From contig JBGPBV010000141.1 of assembly GCA_041481445.1 (NCBI GenBank), positions 1 to 17,334 on the forward strand: a DNA stretch of 17,334 nt, in the 5' to 3' direction. The position numbers and the translations under genes were made by a program. The DNA comes from AA29 sp041481445 (lineage in GTDB: Bacteria; Acidobacteriota; Vicinamibacteria; Fen-336). The notes beneath the pieces are model-generated. The model did no database searches, was not told where the DNA came from, and worked only from the letters and a program-made list of their open reading frames with translations. Positions 9,167 to 16,199 of this stretch are shown piece after piece. Each line of letters opens with the position of its first letter. Position 1 is the first letter of the stretch.

Positions 9167-10402
9167 ATGACCGACAGGCCCGATCCGTCCGGCCGGCGCC
9201 GGTTCCTCCGCACGTCCCTCGGCGCGACCACGGCCCTCCTGGCCGGCGCGCGCCTGGCCCCCGCCTCCGTTCTGGGCGCGAACGATCGCATTCGCATCGG
9301 CGTGATCGGCACCGGCGGGCGGGCCCGTGGCCTCATGCAGCAGCTCCAGGAGCTGCCCGGCCAGGAGATGGTGGCGGTGTCGGACGTCTACGAGCCGCGC
9401 TTGCTGGAGGCGGCGGACATCACCGCGGGCAAGGCGGCGAAGGTCCCCGACTACCGCCGCATCCTCGACGACAAGGCGGTCGATGCCGTCCTCATCGGCG
9501 CCCCCGACCACTGGCACAAGACGATGACGCTCGAGTCGCTCGCCGCCGGCAAGGACGTCTACGTGGAGAAGCCGGTCTCGCATTCGCTCGAAGAGGGCGA
9601 GGCGATGGTGAAGGCGGTCGAGGCCTCGAAGCAGGTCGTGCAGACGGGGACGCAGCAGCGGAGCTGGGACCACTGGATCCTGGGCAAGCAGATCGTGGAT
9701 TCGGGCAAGCTGGGCCGGGTGACCTTCGTCAACACCTACTGGTATCAACTGGCGAGGGGCGGGCCCCTGCCCGAGGTGGAGACGGCCAAGCTCGACTGGA
9801 AGGGCTGGCTCGGCCCCGCCGCCCTTCAGCCATTCGATGCCGAGCGCTTCCTGCGCTGGCGGCACTTCAAGCCGTTCGGTGGCGGCATGCTGACCGACCT
9901 GCTCACCCACTGGATCGACGTCGTGCACTGGTACATGGGCGTGGAGGCGCCGCTGTCCGCCGCCACCACCGCCCGCAAGTACCGCATGAAGAGCTGGGAC
10001 TGGCCGGACGCGGTGACGGCCACCCTCGAGTATCCCGGCGAGCTCATGGTGACCCACACCGGCAGCTACGGCAGCAGCATCGACGACGGGGGGCTCGAGT
10101 TCCGCGGCGATCTGGCCACGCTCAAGATCGACCGGGAGAGGCTCCTCGTCTTCAACGAGGGCTCCCCGCGGGTGGAAGGGCAGTACACCCCCGAGCCCGA
10201 GATCCAGGTGCGCTCGCAGGGCGACGGCACCACCAGCCACCTGCGCAACTGGCTCGACTGCATCCGCAGCCGGAAGACGCCGACCGCCCCGATGCGCGTG
10301 GGCCACCAGGCGGTGCGCGCCGCCCACATTGCCAACGCCTCCATGGGCCTCGGCGCGGCCGTGCGCTACGACGCCCGCACGGGAAGGATCGAGCGGTCCT
10401 GA
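9167..10402 (+). CDS. Tat-exported Gfo/Idh/MocA family oxidoreductase
   Basis: The 411-residue protein starts with a twin-arginine signal (RRRFLRTSLG from R10, then a hydrophobic run ending near ASVLG-AN at 34-39), so it is folded with its cofactor before export. The Rossmann fold begins at IRIGVIGTGGRARG (42-55). The family's EKPVSHSLEEG (134-144) contains the conserved EKP lysine, and GGGMLTDLLTHWIDVVHW (238-255) carries the active-site D244 and H248. These enzymes oxidise or reduce sugars with a tightly bound NAD(P), and Tat-exported members are typical of planctomycete, verrucomicrobial and acidobacterial sugar clusters. AGGAG at 9155-9159 supports the ATG at 9167. It is divergent from the MFS gene and converges with the ThuA-like gene with one base between the stops. 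The substrate is unknown. Confidence 0.92.
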   Translation: MTDRPDPSGRRRFLRTSLGATTALLAGARLAPASVLGANDRIRIGVIGTGGRARGLMQQLQELPGQEMVAVSDVYEPRLLEAADITAGKAAKVPDYRRILDDKAVDAVLIGAPDHWHKTMTLESLAAGKDVYVEKPVSHSLEEGEAMVKAVEASKQVVQTGTQQRSWDHWILGKQIVDSGKLGRVTFVNTYWYQLARGGPLPEVETAKLDWKGWLGPAALQPFDAERFLRWRHFKPFGGGMLTDLLTHWIDVVHWYMGVEAPLSAATTARKYRMKSWDWPDAVTATLEYPGELMVTHTGSYGSSIDDGGLEFRGDLATLKIDRERLLVFNEGSPRVEGQYTPEPEIQVRSQGDGTTSHLRNWLDCIRSRKTPTAPMRVGHQAVRAAHIANASMGLGAAVRYDARTGRIERS

Positions 10403-10403
10403 C

Positions 10404-11204
10404 TCACTGGTCGCGCGGGGGCGGGGCCGGCACGGCCAGGAGCGCGTCCGCCGGCCGATGGCCGGCCCAGGCGATACCGCGCAGGACGATCTCCCGGGGG
10501 ACCTCCTTGAGGAAGTTCGCGGTGTGGTGTCCCTGCATCCAGACGAAGGACCGATAGGGCTGGCCGCCCGGCAGCGTCCTCTCGTACGACCAGGCCTGCG
10601 GGTTCACCTGGCCATCCTGCGGAAGCGGCGCCTCCACGAGCACGTGCATCCCGGGGGCCTTGCGCAGCAGGAAGAACGCCTCGTCGTCGATCTCGAAGTC
10701 GCCGAGGCCGCGCGTGACCGGATGCTCGCGGTCGACGAAATGCACCTTGACCTGTCCCTGCGACCAGTTCATCTCGCCGTGCTGCTTGGCGGCGCCGGCG
10801 ACCTGGGAGAACCAGCCCGGATCGTCCGAGCACATTCCGTCGTGGAGCACGACCAGCCCGCCGCCGCGCTTGAGGTACGGGTCCAGGGCCGCCCGCTCGG
10901 CCGGGCGGCAGCTGCCGCCGTCCCCCTTGTAGATGATGAGGACGTCCGTCCGGGCCAGCTCGTCCGCGGTGGGGAAGTGGAGCGCGCCGTCCACGGTGAC
11001 GCCGCGTTCGAGCAGGATCTTGCTCCAGTCGGCCAGGAACGCCGGATAGTCGTGCACCCCGTTGCCGACCGGGTTGTGCGTCTTCTCCCCGGCGCGGATG
11101 AACACGCGCAGCGGCCGCGCGGGCTCCTGCGCGCCGAGGCGGGCGGCCAGGGGGACCGCGACCGCGACCGCGGCCAGCAGCACGAGCGTCATCTTCGGTT
11201 CCAT
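10404..11204 (-). CDS. Secreted ThuA-like domain protein
   Basis: This is a 266-residue ThuA-family protein, a fold related to class I glutamine amidotransferases and named from trehalose utilisation; its biochemical role is poorly known. After a signal peptide (about 5-26, ending LGAQ) come RVFIRAGEKTHN (33-44), DVLIIYKGDGG (87-97) and the turn GLVVLHDG (116-123), with His121 at the place of the amidotransferase nucleophile. Next are the DDEAFFLL segment (173-180) and GHHTANFLKE (225-234), near the region where relatives have G-R-x-F-x-x-x-x-G-H. The ATG at 11204 is chosen over more upstream codons because GGGAGG precedes it closely and it opens the signal peptide. It lies 43 bases downstream of the CxxCH lipoprotein gene and is the last gene of that operon. 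Pairing with exported Gfo/Idh proteins is common in sugar loci. Confidence 0.87.
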   Translation of the reverse strand: MEPKMTLVLLAAVAVAVPLAARLGAQEPARPLRVFIRAGEKTHNPVGNGVHDYPAFLADWSKILLERGVTVDGALHFPTADELARTDVLIIYKGDGGSCRPAERAALDPYLKRGGGLVVLHDGMCSDDPGWFSQVAGAAKQHGEMNWSQGQVKVHFVDREHPVTRGLGDFEIDDEAFFLLRKAPGMHVLVEAPLPQDGQVNPQAWSYERTLPGGQPYRSFVWMQGHHTANFLKEVPREIVLRGIAWAGHRPADALLAVPAPPPRDQ

Positions 11205-11247
11205 GGATCCTCCCGCGACCTCGTCGCATCCGGCGTTGATGGGAGCC

Positions 11248-13809
11248 TCACCTCGGCAGCGCGCGCAGCTCCTCCGCGCTCCAGGGGCGCGCACGCCGCC
11301 TGGTCAGACCGCGGATCTCCTTGACCGCCTCCGGCTCGACCGCGGAGCCGGTGTTGCCCCACGCCCGGCGCACGTAGGTCAGGACCGATGCGATCTCGTC
11401 GTCGCCGAGCGCGGCCAGGGGCGGCATCAGGCCGATGTCGCCCTCCTTGCCGGCCAGGACGATGCGGACGGGAACGCCCGCCTCGCCGACGAGCAGGGAC
11501 GACCCCACGAGGCTGGGGCCCTGGTGCTCTCGCCCGCGGCCGTCTTCTCCGTGGCAGGAGAGGCAGAGGTTGCCGAAGAGCTTGTGGCCGGCCTCGAACC
11601 GGGCGTTCTCGCTGGCGGTCAGCGGCGGTGCCTCGACGCGCGCCACGGGCTTGCCCGGCCAGTCGAGCCGGGCCGCGACCGCCTTGGCCAGTGCGCCGAT
11701 CTCGCCCGTCTCCGCCGTCATGCTCCGCAGCGACCGGGGTGGGGCGGACAGCCTCACGGCGCGGGGGGGCCCCGTGCGCGCGGCGGGGCCACCGGGCTCG
11801 CCGCGCTCGCCGCCGCCGAGGCCGGCCTCCAGGCCGCGCAACAGCGCCGCGCGCTGCCAGGGCGGCCGATCGGTGGTCCCGGCCTGCTCGAGCAGGCGCG
11901 TCACGGCCGCGGGCGCGCGCGACCGCGCCAGGGCTCCGGCCAGCATGGCGACCCCTTCCGCGGTCTCCGCGTTCCCCTCGCCCTCCAGCAGCCGCCCGAG
12001 AACGTCGGCCTCCATCCCCGCGAGCCCGCTCACGACGGCGTCGACGGTGATCGGATCGCCGCCGTAGCGCCGGAGCATGCCCAGGGCCGGCTCGAGGCGC
12101 ACGGTGCGGGGCAGCTCGCCGATCGAGGCGGCGAGCTGGCGGCGGACGGTCCAATGCGGATCGTCCATCAGGCGGAGCACGGTGGCGGCGAGCGGATGGC
12201 CGGGCTCGGCCAGCCACGTCTCGGACCATCGAATCGCCCATGCGCGCACGTCGGGTGAGGGATCGGAATAGAGCTGCTGGAGGGTCGGCGCGTCGAGCGC
12301 ACCCAGCCCGCCGAGCGTGCCCAGCGCGTGCAGCTTCGTCCGCCACTCCGTCGCCGAGCGCAGGAGGTCCCGCAGCGCCGGCACCACGGCGCGGTCGCCG
12401 CGCTGGACGAGGAGCTGCTGCGCGGTATCCCGCCACCACCCGTTCGGATGGGCCAGGTACGGGACGAGGGAGGCCGAGGTCTCCTTCGACAGCGCCGGCC
12501 GGTGGTCGCGCTGGGTCGTGTCGTGCCGGAGGCGCCAGATGCGTCCACGGTTCGTGGGCTGGACGAGCTTGTTCCGCTTGATGTAGTCCTGCAGGTATTC
12601 GGTCTGGTAGGCGGCGTCCTGCACCACGCCGCGGTACATGTCGACCACGTAGAGGGTGCCGTCGGGGGCGGAGGCCGCGCTCACCGGCCGCACGCGCTCG
12701 TCGCGGGAGGCGAAGATCTCGCCCTTCTTGAAGCCGTTGCGCGCGGTCAGGCGGCCCTGGCCGTCGTCCTCGATCACGAACCAGTGCAACATGTTCGTCG
12801 TGCAGTCGGTGATGAACACGCCGCCCCGCAGCTCGTAGGGCAGGCGATCGCCGCGGTAGACGACGGGGGTGGCCGCGCTCTGCAGGATCCGCGAGGAGCC
12901 GTCCGGCCGGAAGAACTGGTCGCGGTAGCCGCGATTGACGCCGCGCGTGGGCCGCACCGGCCAGACCTCGGCTTCGGAAAGGGAGATGAGCGAGGCGTAG
13001 AGGCCGCGCGTCTGCACGACGCCCGGGTTCCTCATGAAGTAGCGGGCGGGCGTGTAGTCCACGAACAAGGGCGAGCTGTTGACGTTGCGAAAGACGCGCC
13101 CGGCGTCGTCGATGGAGCCGCCCCACTGCCCGCGGTTGAGGGTCGGCATGACCTCGAAGCCGCCGCCGCGCCGGTACCGCAGGTGCCAGTCGTGCTCGGA
13201 GGTGTAGAGCCAGTTGTCGAGTCCCCAGATGAGGCTGTTCGCGTTGTGCTCCGGGTTCCCCTCCCGGCGGCCGAAGGTGTCGCTCACCAGCGTCTTCTCG
13301 TCCATCTTCAGGTCGCCGTTCGTGTCGCGCATCCACCACAGGTACGGCGGCTCGCCCACGAGCACGCCGCCGGCCAGGGTCTTGATCGCGCGCGGCAGGA
13401 CGAGCTTGTCGGCGAAGACGGTCCGGCGGTCCATCGTCCCGTCGTCGTCGAGGTCTTCCAGGACCACCACCCGGCAGATCCCCTCGCGTGAGTCCTTCAT
13501 CCCCTCGCCCGCGGCGAAGGCCGGCATCTCGACCACCCACAGGCGGCCGTCGGCGTCGAAGTCGATCAGGATGGGGTCCTCGACCAGGGGCTCCTTCGCC
13601 ACCAGCTCGACCCGATAGCCGGGGGGGACGACGATCGTCTTCCGGGACTCCTCCGCCGAGAGCTCCGGCGCGCCCTTGTCCTCCGGCACCACGGGGGGCG
13701 GCCAGGGCTGGCGCTCGACCTGGCCGCGACAGCCGAGGGCGGCACCCGTCGCGAGGAGCACCGCCGCCAGGGTGAAGACGGTCGCGAGACGTCCGCTCCT
13801 GGCCTGCAT
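11248..13809 (-). CDS. Beta-propeller/HEAT/cytochrome c lipoprotein (PVC-type CxxCH dehydrogenase-like)
   Basis: This 853-residue lipoprotein (lipobox ALGC, Cys27) has the layout of the 'membrane-bound dehydrogenase domain / PVC-type heme-binding CxxCH' proteins. A beta-propeller similar to PQQ-dependent sugar dehydrogenases spans about 60-420 (PPGYRVELVAKEPLVEDP, DADGRLWVVEMP, DGTLYVVDMYRG). A helical HEAT-like region follows at about 430-700 (WRDTAQQLLVQRGDRAVVPALRDLL, SPDVRAWAIRW, HWTVRRQLAAS). The C-terminus is a cytochrome c domain with CLSCH at 749-753 and a likely axial Met in GLMPP (M795). It probably oxidises a carbohydrate-related substrate in the envelope and passes electrons to its own heme. 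The ATG at 13809 has only a weak ribosome site but opens the lipoprotein signal. It starts 15 bases after the sugar dehydrogenase gene ends, so it is the middle gene of the operon. Catalysis is unproven for this family. Confidence 0.9.
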   Translation of the reverse strand: MQARSGRLATVFTLAAVLLATGAALGCRGQVERQPWPPPVVPEDKGAPELSAEESRKTIVVPPGYRVELVAKEPLVEDPILIDFDADGRLWVVEMPAFAAGEGMKDSREGICRVVVLEDLDDDGTMDRRTVFADKLVLPRAIKTLAGGVLVGEPPYLWWMRDTNGDLKMDEKTLVSDTFGRREGNPEHNANSLIWGLDNWLYTSEHDWHLRYRRGGGFEVMPTLNRGQWGGSIDDAGRVFRNVNSSPLFVDYTPARYFMRNPGVVQTRGLYASLISLSEAEVWPVRPTRGVNRGYRDQFFRPDGSSRILQSAATPVVYRGDRLPYELRGGVFITDCTTNMLHWFVIEDDGQGRLTARNGFKKGEIFASRDERVRPVSAASAPDGTLYVVDMYRGVVQDAAYQTEYLQDYIKRNKLVQPTNRGRIWRLRHDTTQRDHRPALSKETSASLVPYLAHPNGWWRDTAQQLLVQRGDRAVVPALRDLLRSATEWRTKLHALGTLGGLGALDAPTLQQLYSDPSPDVRAWAIRWSETWLAEPGHPLAATVLRLMDDPHWTVRRQLAASIGELPRTVRLEPALGMLRRYGGDPITVDAVVSGLAGMEADVLGRLLEGEGNAETAEGVAMLAGALARSRAPAAVTRLLEQAGTTDRPPWQRAALLRGLEAGLGGGERGEPGGPAARTGPPRAVRLSAPPRSLRSMTAETGEIGALAKAVAARLDWPGKPVARVEAPPLTASENARFEAGHKLFGNLCLSCHGEDGRGREHQGPSLVGSSLLVGEAGVPVRIVLAGKEGDIGLMPPLAALGDDEIASVLTYVRRAWGNTGSAVEPEAVKEIRGLTRRRARPWSAEELRALPR

Positions 13810-13824
13810 CCCTGGATCTCGAGG

Positions 13825-15309
13825 CTATTCGATCGGATCGAGGCGCACCACGACGCCGGGCGTGGACGACGACAGCTTGACCCCTGGCAGCTGCAGGGCC
13901 ACGTAGAGCAGCCCGTCGGGGCCGGTCACGACGTCACGCACACGGCCGTAGCGGTTGAAGAGCACCTCCTCGTGCGTGGCCTGGCGGCCTTTCACCTCCA
14001 GGCGCCGCAGGGCGGTGCCGCCGAGGCCGGTCACGAACAGGTCGTTGCGCCAGCCCGGATAGCGATTCCCCGAGTAGAAGTGGATCCCGCTGGGCGCGAT
14101 GGTCGGGTTCCAGTACACGATCGGCGGCTCCATGCCCTCGTGCGCCGTCTGCGTGATGCCGGGCTCGAGGCCGTGCGAGATCACGGGCCAGCCGTAGTTG
14201 TGGCCGGGCTCGAGGATGTTGAGCTCGTCGCCGCCCATCGGCCCGTGCTCGGACTCCCACAGGAGGCCGGTCACCGGATCGATCGAGAAGCCCTGGGGAT
14301 TGCGATGGCCGTAGGTCCAGATGGTCGGCACCGCACCGGCGCGGCCCGCGAACGGGTTGTCGGAGGGGACGGTCCCGTCGTCGTTGATGCGGTGCACCTT
14401 TCCCAGCGGGCTTCCGAGGTCCTGGGCGGCCGTTGGCTGCCCCCGGTCTCCGATCGAGTACAGGAGCTTGCCCTGTCGATCGAAGACGAAGCGCGAGCCG
14501 TAGTGGTAGTTGAGGGGACCGAAGAGCGCCGGCGGCGGCCGGTAGAGGGCCTGCTCGTCGACCCACCGGTTGTCCTTGACCCGCCCGCGGACGATCGCGG
14601 TCATCGACGTGTCATCGGGCCCGGCGGCCGCGTACGAGAGATAGATCCAGCCGTTCTCGGCGTAGTTCGGATGCACCTCGACGTCCAGGAGTCCCCCGTC
14701 CTGGACGGTCCAGGGCCTGGGCGTGCCCGCGACCGCCTCCGGCAACAGGCGGCCCTTCTCCACGATCCTCAGCCGGCCCGGCCGCTCGGTGACGAGCATC
14801 CGCCCGTCCGGCAGGAACGCGATCCCCCAGGGCGTCTCCAGGTCGCGCGCCACCACCTCGAGCTTGAAGGCCTGCTTCTCCGACCGGATCACCTGGCCTT
14901 CGGGGTCGACGATCGTCGGCGGATGTTCCCGGGCTTCGGCCGCCTCCTGGCGGATCAACACCACGAGCTGCCAGATCTGCTCCTCCGTGAGCACGTCCTT
15001 GAAGGCGACCATCGCGGTGCCTTTGCGGCCGTCGCGGATGGTCTCGACCACGTGCGCGTCGTCGCCGCCGAACTTCCACTCGTCGTCGACCAGGCTGCTC
15101 GCCGCGCCACCCTCGAGGGACCGGCCGTGGCAGGCCACGCAACGCTGGTCGTACACGGCCCAGGTCTTCACCATCGGATCGCCCGGCCCGCGTCCGGCCC
15201 GCGGGTCGCGGGGTGGGCTCGGCGCGGACGGCGGACCCTGCGCGGGGGGGACGGTGAAGGCGAGCGTGGCCGCGGCGGCCAGGGGCCAGACGGCGGCGGC
15301 GCGAGTCAT
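13825..15309 (-). CDS. Cytochrome c fused to PQQ-type soluble aldose sugar dehydrogenase
   Basis: The 494-residue exported protein has a signal peptide (about 1-25). A cytochrome c domain (about 45-125) contains CVACH at 57-61 and a probable axial Met in GTAM (M100). A glucose/sorbosone dehydrogenase propeller fills about 148-490. Landmarks are TPWGIAFLPDGRMLVTERPGRL (159-180), GGLLDVEVHP (205-214), NYHYGSRFVFD (267-277, H269 aligning with the catalytic base of soluble glucose dehydrogenase) and TYGHRNPQG (332-340). ESEHGPMGGDELN (352-364) and NYGWP (371-375) complete the set. It should oxidise aldoses to lactones in the periplasm using PQQ, with electrons leaving through the fused heme. PQQ use is inferred from family; no pqq synthesis gene is present here. 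It is the promoter-proximal gene of a three-gene minus-strand operon and is divergent from the PAS gene. Confidence 0.92.
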   Translation of the reverse strand: MTRAAAVWPLAAAATLAFTVPPAQGPPSAPSPPRDPRAGRGPGDPMVKTWAVYDQRCVACHGRSLEGGAASSLVDDEWKFGGDDAHVVETIRDGRKGTAMVAFKDVLTEEQIWQLVVLIRQEAAEAREHPPTIVDPEGQVIRSEKQAFKLEVVARDLETPWGIAFLPDGRMLVTERPGRLRIVEKGRLLPEAVAGTPRPWTVQDGGLLDVEVHPNYAENGWIYLSYAAAGPDDTSMTAIVRGRVKDNRWVDEQALYRPPPALFGPLNYHYGSRFVFDRQGKLLYSIGDRGQPTAAQDLGSPLGKVHRINDDGTVPSDNPFAGRAGAVPTIWTYGHRNPQGFSIDPVTGLLWESEHGPMGGDELNILEPGHNYGWPVISHGLEPGITQTAHEGMEPPIVYWNPTIAPSGIHFYSGNRYPGWRNDLFVTGLGGTALRRLEVKGRQATHEEVLFNRYGRVRDVVTGPDGLLYVALQLPGVKLSSSTPGVVVRLDPIE

Positions 15310-15414
15310 GGAGCCGGATTATGGCCCACTCGCGATCCCGCCCAGGGGAACACCTCCGCCCGGTGAGATGGGTGCGGTCCACGAACGCTTCCGGGCGGCG
15401 GTCGAACCCACACA

Positions 15415-15444
15415 TTGCGGTCCGGCGGCATTCGGCCGTACCTT
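15415..15444 (+). promoter_or_regulatory. Putative promoter for the PAS-protein gene
   Basis: TTGCGG at 15415-15420 is followed after 18 bases by TACCTT at 15439-15444. These match three of six and three of six consensus positions respectively, with the important TTG and TA...T bases kept. Transcription would start near 15451, just before the Shine-Dalgarno, giving a leader of only about 14 bases. It lies in the spacer divergent from the sugar dehydrogenase operon. The evidence is by eye only. Confidence 0.25.
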
Positions 15445-15451
15445 TAGGCGC

Positions 15452-15458
15452 AAGGAGG
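15452..15458 (+). promoter_or_regulatory. Strong Shine-Dalgarno fixing the GTG start of the PAS gene
   Basis: AAGGAGG at 15452-15458 is complementary to the 16S rRNA end and stands six bases before GTG at 15465. An in-frame ATG at 15321 exists, but the 48 residues it would add are Arg/Pro-rich and read like noncoding GC-rich DNA. The GTG is therefore the better start. Confidence 0.75.
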
Positions 15459-15464
15459 CTGCCC

Positions 15465-16046
15465 GTGTTCTCGAAGACATCCGCCGAGGACCTTCGGGCG
15501 GTGCTGGCCGCCTATCGGACGGTCAAGAACGGGTCCTGGCCCCAGCTCCACGCGGCCATGGATCGTCGCGCCTCGCACTGGGCGATGGCGGCGGAGACGG
15601 AGCTGGCCGCCGAGCTCGCGGGCTATCTGAAGGAGGCGGACGTGCCCGACGGCGTCGTGCGCGTGTTCTGGAAGCTCGGACCCAGGTTCATCTTCGCCGG
15701 TTGCAACGAGCGCTTCGCCCACGACGCGGGTGTGCCCGCGGCCGAGCTCATGGGCATGGACGACTTCGACTCGCGGCTGCCCTGGGGCGCGCAGGCCTCC
15801 AAGTACCGCGCGGACGACGCGGAGGTCTTCAAGGCCGCCGCCCCCAAGCTCGACATCGTGGAGCGTCAGAAGTCGGCCTCCGGTGACATCGTCTGGGTCC
15901 GCGTCGGCAAGGCGCCGATCCTGGCCGCCGGCGGCAGCGCTCGGGGCGTCCTGGGCATGTACGACCTCCTCGCCGACAAGGAGGCGAAGAAGATCGTGTT
16001 CACGCGCACGACACAGACGTTCAAGATCCCACCGTCCGGGCGGTAG
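15465..16046 (+). CDS. Stand-alone PAS domain protein
   Basis: This is a 193-residue soluble protein with no signal peptide or membrane segment. Residues about 1-60 are helical (AEDLRAVLAAYRTVKNGSW, then ETELAAELAGYLKEAD). Residues about 65-172 form a PAS fold, with VFWKLGPRFIFAGCNERFAHDAGV at 68-90, MGMDDFDSRLPW at 97-107 and the closing strands DIVWVRVGKAPIL and ARGVLGMYDLLADKE. The order 'xNxxFa...Gv...elmGmdDfd' is typical of small-molecule or redox-sensing PAS domains. No kinase, GGDEF or DNA-binding domain follows, so it must act through a partner or as a ligand-binding module. The GTG start is set by AAGGAGG. It is divergent from the sugar dehydrogenase operon and converges on the slipin gene. 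PAS assignment is good; ligand and partner are unknown. Confidence 0.82.
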   Translation: MFSKTSAEDLRAVLAAYRTVKNGSWPQLHAAMDRRASHWAMAAETELAAELAGYLKEADVPDGVVRVFWKLGPRFIFAGCNERFAHDAGVPAAELMGMDDFDSRLPWGAQASKYRADDAEVFKAAAPKLDIVERQKSASGDIVWVRVGKAPILAAGGSARGVLGMYDLLADKEAKKIVFTRTTQTFKIPPSGR

Positions 16047-16199
16047 GCCCGCAGGAAGGGTCGGGCGGCGGCGCGCGCGTCCGGCCCACCGCTCGCGCGC
16101 TACCTCACGACGGAGCCGCCGGGATCGCAGGCCGCCGGCCTCCTGGTCACCGCTCCGGGAGCGGCGCGTCGTGCCCGCGCCGCCCCCGGAGGGGTCCGC

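Noticed and set aside
11205..11294. Upstream extension of the ThuA-like gene to an ATG at 11294
   Set aside because: It would overlap the end of the preceding gene and bury the signal peptide. GGGAGG stands directly before the ATG at 11204.
11189..13540. A 783-codon minus-strand frame overlapping the CxxCH lipoprotein gene
   Set aside because: It overlaps a frame with a lipobox, propeller motifs and CLSCH, and its own translation is Arg/Pro/Gly-rich with no recognisable motif.
15321..15464. Upstream ATG at 15321 as the start of the PAS protein
   Set aside because: The added 48 residues are Arg/Pro-rich without structure, and AAGGAGG stands six bases before GTG at 15465.
16129..16164. Two small GC hairpins (AGGCC-GCC-GGCCT and CCGCT-CCGGG-AGCGG) between the convergent PAS and slipin genes, as a bidirectional terminator
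   Set aside because: The stems are only five base pairs and neither is followed by a T-run on either strand. Such hairpins are expected by chance at this GC content.
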